This document shows positions 33,801-45,639 of a stretch of 64,000 bases of DNA, in pieces (position 1 is the stretch's first letter; every line of letters starts with the position of its first letter). This DNA comes from Limnomonas spitsbergensis (lineage: Eukaryota; Chlorophyta; Chlorophyceae; Chlamydomonadales): NCBI GenBank assembly GCA_037349105.1, contig JAYJMM010000032.1:1330501-1394500 (forward strand), given 5' to 3'. The translations under genes were made by a program, and so were the position numbers. The notes beneath the pieces were generated by a model. It made no database searches, was not told the DNA's origin, and was given only the letters and a program-made list of their open reading frames with translations.

Positions 33801-36040
33801 AGCAGCCGCCTTGGCCTCCAGCTTAGCAGCAGCCTTAGCCTCCAGCTCAGCTGCTGCTTTGGCCTCCAGCTCAGCTGCCACCTTGGCCTCCAGCTCAGCT
33901 GCTGCCTTGGCCTCCAGCTCAGCCGCCACCTTAGCCTCCAGCTCAGCTGCTGCCTTAGCCTCCAGCTCAGCTGCTGCCTTAGCCTCTTGCGCAGCTGCCA
34001 CATTGGCCACGAGCTCTGCTGCTGCTTTGGCCTCCAGCTCAGCTGCCACCTTGGCCTCCAGCTCAGCTGCTACCTTGGCCTCCAGCGCAGCTGCCATTTT
34101 GGCCTCCAGCTCAGCTGCTGCTTTGGCCTCCAGCTCAGCTGCCACTATGGCCTCCAGCTCAGCTGCCACCATGGCCTCCAGCTCAGCAGCCACCTTCAGC
34201 TCAGCTACCACTGCCTTGGCCTCCAGCTCAGCTGCCACCCTGGCCTCAAGCTCAGCTGCCACCTTAGCCTCCAGCTCAGCTGCCACCTTGGCCTCCAGCT
34301 CAGCTGCCATTTTGGCCTCTAGCTCAGCTTCCACCTTGGCCTCCAGCTCAACTGCCACCTTGGCCTCCAGCACAGCTGCTGCCTTGGCCTCCAGCTCAGC
34401 AGCAGCCTTGGCATCATGCTCAACAACCGCATTGGCCTCCAACTCAGCTGCCACCTTGGCCTCCAGCTCAGCTGCCACCTTAGCTTCGAGCTCAGCTGCT
34501 GCCTTGGCCTCCAGGTCAGCTGCCAATTCGGCTTCCAGCTCAGCTGCCGCCTTGGCCTCCAGCTCAGCTGCCACCTTGGCCTCCAGCTCAGCTGCCACCT
34601 TGGCCTCCAGCTCAGCTGCCACCTTGGCCTCCAGCTCAGCTGCCACCTTGGCCTCCAGCTCAGCTGCCGCCTTGGCCTCCAGCTCAGCTGCCACCTTGGC
34701 CTCCAGCTCAGCTGCCACCTTGGCCTCCAGCTCAGCTGCCACCTTGGCCTCCAGCTCTGCTGCTGCCTTGGCCTCCAGCTCAGCCGCCACCTTAGCCTCC
34801 AGCTCAGCTGCTGCCTTAGCCTCCAGCTCAGCTGCTGCCTTAGCCTCTTGCGCAGCTGCCACATTGGCCACGAGCTCTGCTGCTGCTTTGGCCTCCAGCT
34901 CAGCTGCCACCTTGGCCTCCAGCTCAGCTGCTACCTTGGCCTCCAGCGCAGCTGCCATTTTGGCCTCCAGCTCAGCTGCTGCTTTGGCCTCCAGCTCAGC
35001 TGCCACTATGGCCTCCAGCTCAGCTGCCACCATGGCCTCCAGCTCAGCAGCCACCTTCAGCTCAGCTACCACTGCCTTGGCCTCCAGCTCAGCTGCCACC
35101 CTGGCCTCAAGCTCAGCTGCCACCTTAGCCTCCAGCTCAGCTGCCACCTTGGCCTCCAGCTCAGCTGCCATTTTGGCCTCTAGCTCAGCTTCCACCTTGG
35201 CCTCCAGCTCAACTGCCACCTTGGCCTCCAGCACAGCTGCTGCCTTGGCCTCCAGCTCAGCAGCAGCCTTGGCATCATGCTCAACAACCGCATAGGCCTC
35301 CAACTCAGCTGCCACCTTGGCCTCCAGCTCAGCTGCCACCTTAGCTTCGAGCTCAGCTGCTGCCTTGGCCTCCAGGTCAGCTGCCAATTCGGCTTCCAGC
35401 TCAGCTGCCGCCTTGGCCTCCAGCTCAGCTGTCACCTTGGCCTCCAGCTCAGCTGCCACCTTAGCCTCCAGCTCAGCTGCCACCTTGGCCTCCAGGTCAG
35501 CTGCCACCTTGGCCTTCACCTCAGCTGCCGCCTTGGCCTCCAGCTCAGCTGCCACCTTGGCCTCCAGCTCTGCTGCCACCTTGGCCTCTAGCTCAGCTGC
35601 CACCTTGGCCTCCAGCTCTGCTGCTGCCTTGGCCTCTAGCTCAGCTGCTGCCTTGTCCTCTAGCTCAGCTGCCACCTTGGCCTCCAGCTCTGCTACAGTC
35701 TTGGCCTCCAGCTCAGATGCTGCCTTGGCCCCTAAAGCAAAATCAGCCTCCAGCCGTGCCTGCAGCTCTACCACAGCAATGGATGTTTGATGGCTGGTGG
35801 CTCCAGGCTTGCCTGTGGATGGAACCAGCTGGAACACCTGTACTTGGGCTGCTCCCAGCGCACCAGGGGGGAATGTCTCTGTTGCAGCTCCGTCCATTCT
35901 GATGGTGTCGTCACCGTCATCATCTTCGGCCAGGAGATCTGGGGGGGGAGGGAGTGCAAAGTGACAACAGGCCCGGCAGTAAACGAAATCGTACTCCCCA
36001 CATTCTCACCCGCAGCATATTGCCAGGAATCGTAATGGCC
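30879..36040 (-). CDS. Giant Ala/Glu-rich repetitive coiled-coil protein, acidic C terminus
   Basis: A single exon of 5060 nt (35938-30879, stop TAA) is joined by perfect phase to a 31-nt exon at 36040-36010 encoding [10 protein letters not shown]; the join reads [20 protein letters not shown]. Earlier exons were not found, so the N terminus is incomplete; an internal ATG at 35897 is probably not the start. More than 800 residues are octapeptide repeats (AAELEAKV type), predicting one long helix or coiled coil. This is followed by an Arg/Gln/Glu-rich helical region, a [12 protein letters not shown] basic patch, a Ser/Pro/Ala-rich region, and a C terminus of Asp/Glu runs ending DDDLYDFLV. Function is unknown. 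The long frames on the other strand here are by-products of the repeat. Confidence 0.75.
33890..35421 (-). repeat. 861-bp tandem duplication inside the coiled-coil exon
   Basis: Irregular marker units occur twice exactly 861 bp apart: GCCACATTGGCCACGAGC at 33999 and 34860, and CTGCCAATTCGGC at 34520 and 35381. The two copies are almost identical over at least 650 bp. Because 861 is a multiple of three, the frame is kept and 287 residues are duplicated. Confidence 0.9.
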
Positions 36041-36054
36041 CTAAAGAACGGAAG

Positions 36055-36545
36055 GACCTGTACTGCACCCTGAGAATGGCAGGGATTGTACTGCCCCCCC
36101 CCCCCCCAAGAATGACAGGGATTGTACTGCCCCCAAGAATGCCAGGGGTCGTACTGCCCCCGTAAGAATGACAGGGATTGTACTGTACCCCAAGAATGAC
36201 AAGGGTCGTACTGCCCCCCAAGAATAGCAGGGATTGTACTGCCCCCCAAGAATGCCAGGGATCATACTGCCCCCCCCCAAGAATGACAGGGATTGTACTG
36301 CCTCCAGGAATGACAGGGGTCGTACTGCCCCCTAAGAATGATAGGGATGGTACTGCCCCCCAAGAACGACTGGGATTGTACTGCCCCCCCCCCCCCCATA
36401 ACGGCAGGGATTGTACTGCCTCCAATAATGACAGGGATCGTACTGCCCCCCAAGAATGGCTGGGATTGTACTGCCCCCCTTCAATGGCTAGGATCGTACT
36501 GCCCCCCCCCCTCCCCCCCCAATAATGACAGGGATCGTACTGCCC
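36055..36545. repeat. 27-35 bp minisatellite, about 17 copies
   Basis: Units like AAGAATGACAGGGATTGTAC then TGCCCCCC differ in the length of the C run (3 to 12). They lie directly upstream of the 31-nt exon, inside the intron of the coiled-coil gene. Confidence 0.9.
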
Positions 36546-36569
36546 CCAAGAACAAGCTACCTCCTGGCA

Positions 36570-36660
36570 TCCAGCCATGAGACCCTGGCCAGCCATGCTG
36601 CTTGGACCACCAGCCGTAGGCCAGTCAAGGTACGGCACCGATTGGTACGGCCCTCAAATC
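36570..36660 (+). repeat. Partial TCAGCTAC MITE
   Basis: GGCCAGCCATGCTGCTTGGA, CCACCAGCCGTAGGCCAGTC and AAGGTACGGCACCGATTGG match the MITE interior. Confidence 0.55.
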
Positions 36661-36784
36661 CGGACGTCTCGCAATAGATAGACTCGTTGTTCAAAAAATG
36701 TAACACTGCTCAAGGGCATTCCAACATATCACCCGAAGGCATGCACCCGTACGCCTTCAAACTCGCAACCCACAATACCCAGGT

Positions 36785-37012
36785 AGCGTAGATTTGCTTT
36801 GCTTTCCCGCATAATTAGCGTTGTTTGGGGTTGAGGGCTACATGAATTTAATGATAAAGGCTGAGGATGGTTGCGTCAACTTTGTAACAACAACAGAAGA
36901 TTGATTGTCCAAGCCAGTTTTCACACAAGATGTTATGTTGATTAAATGCCCTGAGGTCAGTATAACATTTTTGGGATTTGATGCCCGTGGGAAGGCAAAT
37001 CTAATCTGCAAG
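36785..37012. repeat. MITE family B (GTAGATTTG ends), about 225 bp
   Basis: The left end is GTAGATTTGCTTTGCTTTCC. The right end, reverse-complemented, is AGATTAGATTTGCCTTCCCA. The interior has TTGCGTCAACTTTGTAACAA. A second complete copy is at 54285-54509, with related fragments at 53110-53136 and 53375-53415. Confidence 0.7.
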
Positions 37013-37034
37013 ATTCTTGTCCTCCTCCTCCCAC

Positions 37035-37605
37035 CTGGGTCGTTCTTCCCAGCCGCTTTCAGGGCCGCTGCGATCATCACCATGAGCCCTGCCGACATTG
37101 CCATGGCGACCCCGATGAGGAGGTCTTGCCGGGGCTGACGGAGCCCCGCACCCAATGCCATGTACCGCTCGAGATAGCCCTTAGAGCCCTCATCCGAAGA
37201 TCCTGATCCAAACGAGGGCGTCATGCCCGGGGCGGCGCCCGCGGGAGCCTGTTCTTCCGAAGCGGCGGTGTCGGATTGATCTGCCTCTGAAGCGGAGAAC
37301 CCGTCGGTGAAGGCCGCAGGGACCTCCATGCGGGCCTGTGTTGCAGCAGCCTCAGGGCTCCAGAAGACGCTTTTAAAGTCGGGGGCGTTTACCACGGGCT
37401 GGTTGGCAGCGGCGACTGAGGCGACAGCGTCGAGGCTGGCGGGGGGCGTGTCGGCTTCGGTGTTGGCAGCACCATTGCTCTCAAAGTTGAAGGATTTGGC
37501 TTTGCGGGAGAGGGCTGGCGGTTGGGCGTTGCTGCTCAGAACAGCGGCGGCCTCCGAAGCTGAGGCCTGGGGGCGCGACCTGGCGGTGAGGCGGAGGAAG
37601 GGCAT
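37035..37605 (-). CDS. Hypothetical protein exon with a membrane segment
   Basis: An open frame from ATG at 37605 runs to a donor (CCAG/GTGGGA) at 37035, about 190 residues. The start (MPFLRLTARSRPQASASE) is Arg/Ser/Ala-rich and could be a transit peptide. The middle is Ala/Ser/Pro-rich and acidic. The end has KGYLERYMALGAG and a hydrophobic helix, LLIGVAMAMSAGLMVMIAAA, then AGKNDP before the splice site. The frame stays open beyond the donor to 36838, but that part is MITE sequence, so the splice is more likely. The next exon and function are unknown. Confidence 0.5.
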
Positions 37606-38403
37606 GATGTGTTTATTGTGGGATATTGTAGGATGGGGAAATAATCTGGGCAAACAAGGAGGGCAGTAGGAAAGGGACGGGCGTGTTGTGGTAAAAGTGT
37701 GGGACAGCAATATTGAAATCATATCCTTGGATAGGCAGATGTGGCAGACATCCGAGTATTGTCTGTCCAGCGGCCAGTATGCTCAGTAGGAGCACTAGGC
37801 TGGCCAGGGCAGCAGGGAGGAATGGGTGTGCAACAGCAGGCTGGCAAAGCCACACAGAGGCTCGCCTCATTGGTGTTGGAATCATAGCGTAGGGGGCGAG
37901 GCTGGAAGACAAAAAGGGGACACTTAAGCTTTCGATCTGAACCTTAAACCTAAACCCTACAACCTAACTCTCAAACCAGGGAGTCTTCCCGAGGAGACTC
38001 TGCCGGGTGTCTGTTTGATAATGTTGTCTAGGCATGGTCTCAGAGGGGACGCTGTGTTCAAAACTTTGATCGGATCCATACGGTGCCAGGAGTCAAGCTA
38101 TGATCAAACGTGAATCTTAGTATGAGTTGGGTGCTTCGGTTTGAATTCTCCTATGCTGCCATGACAGCGTTTAGCCCATCCATCTCAAAGGTTTAGGGTT
38201 AAGGATTTCAATTCTCCTGTGCTGCAATGACAGCGTTAAACCCATCCATCTCAAGGGTTAAGGGTATAGGGTCTATGTGTTAGGGTTCCAAACCCTAAAC
38301 CCTTAACTCGGTTCCAAACCCTAAACTCTGTCATGACAGCGTCAAAACCATCCGTACCAAGGCCTCGTCGCAAAGGGCCTGGTCAGGACCTTGAAACAGA
38401 GTC
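37606..38403. other. Flank with short telomere-like repeats
   Basis: No confident exon. Two or three loose units near 38150-38345 contain (C/T)CTGTCATGACAGCGT or GCTGC(A/C)ATGACAGCGTT with AACCCATCCATCTCAA and GGGTTTAGGG filler. Confidence 0.4.
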
Positions 38404-41400
38404 CAGAGGTTTAGGGTTTGAAACACCTGGAGTAGAAGGGTTTAGGGTCAGGGGTTTGAAACACCTGGAGTGGTAGGGTTTAGGGTTTAGGGTTTGGAAC
38501 ACCTGGAGTGGTAGGGTTTAGGGTCAGGGGTTTGGAACACCTGGAGTGTTAGGGTTTAGGTCCAGGGGTTTGAAACACCTGGAGTGTTAGGGTTTAGGGC
38601 CAGGGGTTTGAAACACCTGGAGTGTTAGGGTTTAGGGCCAGGGGTTTGAAACACCTGGAGTGTTAGGGTTTAGGGTCAGGGGTTTGAAACACCTGGAGTG
38701 GTAGGGTTTAGGGTCAGGGGTTTGGAACACCTGGAGTGGTAGGGTTTAGGTCCAGGGGTTTGAAACACCTGGAGTGGTAGGGTTTAGGTCCAGGGGTTTG
38801 AAACACCTGGAGTGGTAGGGTTTAGGTCCAGGGGTTTGAAACACCTGGAGTGGTAGGGTTTAGGGTCAGGGGTTTGAAACACCTGGAGTGGTAGGGTTTA
38901 GGGCCAGGGGTTTGAAACACCTGGAGTGGTAGGGTTTAGGGCCAGGGGTTTGAAACACCTGGAGTGTTAGGGTTTAGGGCCAGGGGTTTGAAACACCTGG
39001 AGTGTTAGGGTTTAGGGCCAGGGGTTTGAAACACCTGGAGTGGTAGGGTTTAGGGCCAGGGGTTTGAAACACCTGGAGTGGTAGGGTTTAGGGTCAGGGG
39101 TTTGGAACACCTGGAGTGGTAGGGTTTAGGTCCAGGGGTTTGAAACACCTGGAGTGGTAGGGTTTAGGTCCAGGGGTTTGAAACACCTGGAGTGGTAGGG
39201 TTTAGGGCCAGGGGTTTGAACACCTGGAGTGGTAGGGTTTAGGGCCAGGGGTTTGAAACACCTGGAGTGTTAGGGTTTAGGGCCAGGGGTTTGCAACACC
39301 TGGAGTGTTAGGGTTTAGGGCCAGGGGTTTGAAACACCTGGAGTGTTAGGGTTTAGGGCCAGGGGTTTGAAACACCTGGAGTGGTAGGGTTTAGGGCCAG
39401 GGGTTTGAAACACCTTGAGTTGTAGGGTTTAGGGCCAGGGGTTTGGAACACCTGGAGTGGTAGGGTTTAGGGCCAGGGGTTTGAAACACCTGGAGTGGTA
39501 GGGTTTATGGCCAGGGGTTTGAAACACCTGGAGTGGTAGGGTTTAGGGCCAGGGGTTTGGAACACCTGGAGTGGTAGGGTTTAGGGCCAGGGGTTTGAAA
39601 CACCTGGAGTAGAAGGGTTTAGGGCCAGGGGTTTGGAACACCTGGAGTGGTAGGGTTTAGGGCCAGGGGTTTGAAACACCTGGAGTAGAAGGGTTTAGGG
39701 CCAGGGGTTTGAAACACCTGGAGTGTTAGGGTTTAGGGTCAGGGGTTTGAAACACCTGGAGTGGTAGGGTTTAGGGTCAGGGATTTGGAACACCTGGAGT
39801 GGTAGGGTTTAGGGCCAGGGGTTTGAAACACCTGGAGTGGTAGGGTTTAGGGTTTAGGGTTTGGAACACCTGGAGTGGTAGGGTTTAGGGTCAGGGGTTT
39901 GGAACACCTGGAGTGGTAGGGTTTAGGGCCAGGGGTTTGGAACACCTGGAGTGGTAGGGTTTAGGGTCGGGGGTTTGAAACACCTGGAGTAGTAGGGTTT
40001 AGGGTCAGGGGTTTGGAACACCTGGAGTGTTAGGGTTTAGGGTCAGGGGTTTGAAACACCTGGAGTGGTAGGGTTTAGGGCCAGGGGTTTGGAACACCTG
40101 GAGTGTTAGGGTTTAGGGTCAGGGGTTTGAAACACCTGGAGTGGTAGGGTTTAGGGTCAGGGGTTTGGAACACCTGGAGTGGTAGGGTTTAGGGTCAGGG
40201 GTTTGAAACACCTGGAGTGTTAGGGTTTAGGGTCAGGGGTTTGAAACACCTGGAGTGTTAGGGTTTAGGGCCAGGGGTTTGGAACACCTGGAGTGTTAGG
40301 GTTTAGGGTCAGGGGTTTGAAACACCTGGAGTGGTAGGGTTTAGGGTTTAGGGTTTGGAACACCTGGAGTGGTAGGGTTTAGGGTCAGGGGTTTGGAACA
40401 CCTGGAGTGGTAGGGTTTAGGGCCAGGGGTTTGGAACACCTGGAGTGGTAGGGTTTAGGGTCAGGGGTTTGAAACACCTGGAGTAGTAGGGTTTAGGGTC
40501 AGGGGTTTGGAACACCTGGAGTGTTAGGGTTTAGGGTCAGGGGTTTGAAACACCTGGAGTGGTAGGGTTTAGGGCCAGGGGTTTGGAACACCTGGAGTGT
40601 TAGGGTTTAGGTCCAGGGGTTTGAAACACCTGGAGTGGTAGGGTTTAGGGCCAGGGGTTTGAAACACCTGGAGTGGTAGGGTTAAGGGCCAGGGGTTTGA
40701 AACACCTGGAGTGTTAGGGTTTAGGGCCAGGGGTTTGCAACACCTGGAGTGGTAGGGTTTAGGGCCAGGGGTTTGAAACACCTGGAGTGTTAGGGTTTAG
40801 GGCCAGGGGTTTGAAACACCTGGAGTGGTAGGGTTTAGGGCCAGGGGTTTGAAACACCTTGAGTGGTAGGGTTTAGGGCCAGGGGTTTGGAACACCTGGA
40901 GTGGTAGGGTTTAGGGCCAGGGGTTTGAAACACCTGGAGTGGTAGGGTTTATGGCCAGGGGTTTGAAACACCTGGAGTGGTAGGGTTTAGGGCCAGGGGT
41001 TTGGAACACCTGGAGTGGTAGGGTTTAGGGCCAGGGGTTTGAAACACCTGGAGTAGAAGGGTTTAGGGCCAGGGGTTTGAAACACCTGGAGTGTTAGGGT
41101 TTAGGGTCAGGGGTTTGAAACACCTGGAGTGGTAGGGTTTAGGGTCAGGGATTTGGAACACCTGGAGTGGTAGGGTTTAGGGCCAGGGGTTTGAAACACC
41201 TGGAGTGGTAGGGTTTAGGGTTTAGGGTTTGGAACACCTGGAGTGGTAGGGTTTAGGGTCAGGGGTTTGGAACACCTGGAGTGGTAGGGTTTAGGGCCAG
41301 GGGTTTGGAACACCTGGAGTGGTAGGGTTTAGGGTCAGGGGTTTGAAACACCTGGAGTAGTAGGGTTTAGGGTCAGGGGTTTGGAACACCTGGAGTGTTA

Positions 41401-42610
41401 GGGTTTAGGGTCAGGGGTTTGAAACACCTGGAGTGTTAGGGTTTAGGGCCAGGGGTTTGGAACACCTGGAGTGTTAGGGTTTAGGGTCAGGGGTTTGAAA
41501 CACCTGGAGTGGTAGGGCTTAGGGTCAGGGGTTTGGAACACCTGGAGTGGTAGGGTTTAGGGTCAGGGGTTTGAAACACCTGGAGTGGTAGGGTTTAGGT
41601 CCAGGGGTTTGAAACACCTGGAGTGGTAGGGTTTAGGGTCAGGGGTTTGAAACACCTGGAGTGGTAGGGTTTAGGGTCAGGGGTTTGGAACACCTGGAGT
41701 GGTAGGGTTTAGGGTCAGGGGTTTGGAACACCTGGAGTGTTAGGGTTTAGGGTCAGGGGTTTGAAACACCTGGAGTGGTAGGGCTTAGGGTCAGGGGTTT
41801 GGAACACCTGGAGTGGTAGGGTTCAGGGCCAGGGGTTTAAAACACCTGGAGTGTTAGTGTTTAGGGTCAGGGGTTTGGAACACCTGGAGTGGTAGGGTTT
41901 AGGGCCAGGGGTTTGGAACACCTGGAGCGTTAGGGTTTAGGGCCAGGGGTTTGAAACACCTGGAGTGTTAGGGTTTAGGGCCAGGGGTTTGAAACACCTG
42001 GAGTGTTAGGGTTTAGGGTCAGGGGTTTGGAACACCTGGAGTGGTAGGGTTTAGGGTCAGGGGTTTGGAACACCTGGAGTGGTAGGGTTTAGGGCCAGGG
42101 GTTTGGAACACCTGGAGTGGTAGGGTTTAGGGTCAGGGGTTTGGAACACCTGGAGTGGTAGGGTTTAGGGCCAGGGGTTTGGAACACCTGGAGTGTTAGG
42201 GTTTAGGGCCAGGGGTTTGAAACACCTGGAGTTGTAGGGTTTAGGGCCAGGGGTTTGGAACACCTGGAGTGGTAGGGTTTAGGGCCAGGGGTTTGGAACA
42301 CCTGGAGTGGTAGGGTTTAGGGTCAGGGGTTTGGAACACCTGGAGTGTTAGGGTTTAGGGCCAGGGGTTTAAAACACCTGGAGTGGTAGGGTTTAGGGTT
42401 TGGAACACCTGGAGTGGTAGGGTTTAGGGTTTAGGGTTTGGAACACCTGGACTGGTAGGGTTTAGGGCCACGGGTTTGAAACACCTGGAGTGTTAGGGTT
42501 TAGGGTCAGGGGTTTGAAACACCTGGAGTGGTAGGGTTTAGGGTCAGGGGTTTGGAACACCTGGAGTGGTAGGGTCTGGGGTTTAGGGTTTGGAGCACCT
42601 TGAGTGACAG
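38404..42610. repeat. 38-bp satellite with telomere-like core, about 110 copies
   Basis: The unit is GGGTTTAGGGCCAGGGGTTT followed by GAAACACCTGGAGTGGTA, with common variants (GGTCAGGGG, GGAACACC, GTGTTAGGG). Each unit contains TAGGGTTTAGGG, close to the plant telomere repeat. A higher-order duplication is visible: rare variants at 39289, 39412 and 39505 recur about 1445 bp later. After that the offset drops to about 1370, consistent with loss of two units (76 bp). Confidence 0.95.
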
Positions 42611-42792
42611 GGTTTACGGTCTGGAACACCTGGAGTGCCAGGCCTTAACCCTGCACCCTGAAAACCAATGCCTTGCCCTGACCCTAACCCGTGGCTGGAA
42701 TGCAAGGCCTAAACCCTGAACAAATGCAAGGCCTAAACACTAGGCCCTAAAATGTAGGACCTAAGTCCGTGACCCTCACCTCCCATCTGCAG

Positions 42793-42896
42793 GTTCCAGC
42801 CCAGGAGAAACCGCAGGTTCCGGAGCGGCTGTGATGGAGTGGTTGTCCAGGAGAATGAAGTCCTACGGAGGAATGGGGACAAGGGGAACCGCGTAG
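42793..42896 (+). CDS. Possible terminal exon, unknown protein
   Basis: A good acceptor (CCCATCTGCAG) opens a frame encoding SSPGETAGSGAAVMEWLSRR then MKSYGGMGTRGTA and a TAG stop. A degraded copy of its stop-codon end, GACAATGGACAAGGGAACCG, follows at about 43000-43020. This mirrors the stop-edge copies after NDUFAF2. No upstream exon was found before the satellite. Confidence 0.3.
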
Positions 42897-44090
42897 GGGA
42901 CTGGTTGAGAGGAGGGGAGATGGCAGGGAGTCCAGCATAATGGGTAGCGCATTTCCTGCTAAGGTGTGGTTATGGAGTAGAATCAAGTCGCGCAAGGGAC
43001 AATGGACAAGGGAACCGCGCTAGGGAGCAGGTGAGGGAGATGGCAGACAGTTCAGCATAGGCGGCAATGACTGTGAATGGGGGGGTATCGAGGTGACATA
43101 GGGTACAGGGTTTCAAGCCCTGAACCCTAAAACCTGCCGTGTGATTGCGTGGCTTTTACGCATTGATGTAAAATGAGGAAGTGCTGCAGGATAGGGTTTC
43201 AGGCGTAGGCAGCCTGGGGCGCAGCTCGGCATACGTCACGAGTCAGCAGATTGAGCGGGTTGGGGAGTTGAAGGTGCGCATGGACCTTCTCTGCTGTTTT
43301 AAGACAAGGGGATGGAGTTGGAGGAGCCAGGTTGAAATTCGCTGCACTTAATGAATTGACTTTTTCTTAAGTAAGTATATAAACAGTTTGATCGAGCTCC
43401 ACTCGAATACAAAATGCAGCAAAGTCGCGAAATGTTTAGGCAATCACCCTTGTTAAGGGTTTAGGGTTCACCCTACTGTTTTTATCTGCTGAGGGAGACC
43501 CTGAACCCTGAAATGCGAGGCCTACACCCTAGACACTGGGACCTGATCCTCTGGACGGTGGCAAGAGGGAGGAGTTCGAGTCGGGCTACATGTGAAAAAT
43601 AAATAAATACACGGTATGCCCCGAGGCGTGGATTGAGGAAGCCAGCCAGTCAGCCATTGCACTAGGTGAGCTACCAATGTGTGCTACAAGTGAAGAATGT
43701 GCACATAGGCGGCAGGCATGTCTGTGACTACAACTCGGTGTGGAGTCTCATCAACAGAGGTTTGACCGATCACCTATTTCCTCAAAGGCTTCAACGAACT
43801 GCTGCAACTGCTGCAATTGGTGCAACTGCTGCAGAGTAAGCTACAGCGATCCAAGGACGCATACAGCATACCGGTACCTAACGATGCCTTGCTAAGCTTC
43901 CTTAATATAGAGCTTTTGCTGATGGGCCACCAGTAAGGAACCAAAGCTTCAAAATTCTCTGAAACTTTGTTACGCTAGCTTGTTCTATCCCTCATTATGT
44001 TGATGAACTCCAGACTGAGACGCCCACCACCTCATCCCCACCAATCACCTCCCCCCCCCCACACACACACCACACACACACCACCTCTCT
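42897..44090. other. Unassigned stretch
   Basis: It contains the degraded copy noted above, a few TTAGGG motifs near 43455 and a CTGCAACTGCTGCAATTGG-type short repeat near 43800-43840. No gene seen. Confidence 0.4.
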
Positions 44091-44099
44091 CCCTCTGGA

Positions 44100-44595
44100 A
44101 ACAGAGCAGGGACGAGGACAGCCCCCCCCACACACCCCCACACACACCACCTCTCACCCTCACCCCCATGACTCACCACTGCCTTCATCGGGAAACAGAG
44201 CAGGGACGAGGACAGCCCCCCCACACACCCCCACACACACCACCTCTCACCCTCACCCCCATGACTCACCACTGCCTTCATCGGGAAACAGAGCAGGGAC
44301 GAGGACAGCCCCCCCACACACCCCCACACACACCACCTCTCACCCTCACCCCCATGACTCACCACTGCCTTCATCGGGAAACAGAGCAGGGACGAGGACA
44401 GCCCCCCCACACACCCCCACACACACCACCTCTCACCCTCACCCCCATGACTCACCACTGCCTTCATCGGGAAACAGAGCAGGGACGAGGACAGCCCCCC
44501 CACACACCCCCACACACACCACCTCTCACCCTCACCCCCATGACTCACCACTGCCTTCATCGGGAAACAGAGCAGGGACGAGGACAGCCGACACA
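44100..44595. repeat. 93-bp tandem repeat, five copies
   Basis: Units contain GGGAAACAGAGCAGGGACGA, CACACACCCCCACACACACC and ATGACTCACCACTGCCTTCA. On the minus strand each unit holds GAAGGCAGTG/GTGAGTCATG, a strong donor-like site, so this may be another exon-edge array. The 31-codon period opens long frames on both strands; neither is credible as protein. Confidence 0.85.
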
Positions 44596-45639
44596 CACCG
44601 CGTACCAAGCCAGCGGGGCCACCTCGGGCAGCAGTCACCCCGGATACAGACCTGGGATGGAGAAGGGAGGGCAACAGGGAGGGAAGGGGAGGGTGACAAA
44701 ACGTACCTGGGATGGAGAAGTGAGGGCAGCAGGAAGGGGGAGGGGAGGGTGACAAACAGGGCAATGAAGAATTTTTTCAAACCAAAATTTCCTGTCTAGG
44801 CCTTCAAGTGCTGCGACCAGGTAGACAGGCCGGCCCTCAGCAGGCACGTTGGCGTTCACAAGCTGGCTACAGCCAGACGGACAGGCCTTCACTGGCTGCG
44901 ACCAATCAGGCAGGCTGGCTGACTGTCTGGCAAGATATTAGGTGCCGCCGCCATTTCACTGAGTTCCTCTGTTTTCTGCCGTGTTTTCCCTGCATGTTTT
45001 TCTGGTTTTTGCGACAGTGAGGCTGGTTTTCAAGAGATTTGTAATCCCTTCGGACCCTTACGGGTAGGTAGTGACCAGACAGACAGATGTTTGAGGTGGT
45101 GCTTGAGGGCAAAGAGGGCAGACAAAGCAGATAATCCAGTTTTAGAAAGCATAGGTTTTTTTAGGAGGCAGTGCCGTTTTCTTCCGGACTGAAAACTCCG
45201 CCTCCTTAGTTCTCGGTGGTCCCGGTTGATTGCTGGTTGCCGGTACGAGGTAGGCTGAGGCTGTCTCAAAAATAAATTGGGGCATGCAGGAGGAAGCAAG
45301 AAGATGTACGGTACCTATGCAGCTTTTATAGCAGAAGAACACAATCCTCCTGGTACACAGCCGACTTGTGTTGTAATGTATAAAACCTGTAGTCCGGACA
45401 ATATCATAACTAGTAATAGGCTTACATAACAGGTATGGCACAAGACCCTCATGTTGTACCTCCCGTGCTGGGGGCAAAGCAGGCAACCTTGGACTGGCTT
45501 CTCACTCGGTTGATAATCAGGAAGCCTTAACACGGTGATTATGACTCGAATATTCCTAAGATTCGCTCCATACCCAGGTGGGGCAGTTGGTTAAGGCAAA
45601 CCTGCTTACTTGAGTCTGCAAGTCATCACACACTGCTAC
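44596..45639. other. Unassigned stretch with a short tandem repeat
   Basis: Two to three units of CCTGGGATGGAGAAG(G/T)GAGG lie at 44640-44765. Beyond that, to 45639, nothing was recognised. Confidence 0.4.

Noticed and set aside
33136..35295. 719-codon plus-strand open frame, Ser/Ala-rich
   Set aside because: It is the antisense of the Ala/Glu octapeptide repeat of the coiled-coil gene, which explains the open frames on both strands.
36055..36545. CRISPR-like array
   Set aside because: There are no unique spacers; units differ only in C-run length, and the setting is a eukaryotic intron.
36838..37034. C-terminal extension of the membrane-segment exon
   Set aside because: This part coincides with a MITE copy, and a good donor precedes it, so intron sequence is more likely.
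38404..42610. Chromosome end (telomere)
   Set aside because: The unit is 38 bp, not TTTAGGG, and unique genes lie on both sides, so it is interstitial.
44045..44764. Long frames on both strands at the 93-bp repeat
   Set aside because: The unit length is a multiple of three and lacks stops, so open frames arise automatically.
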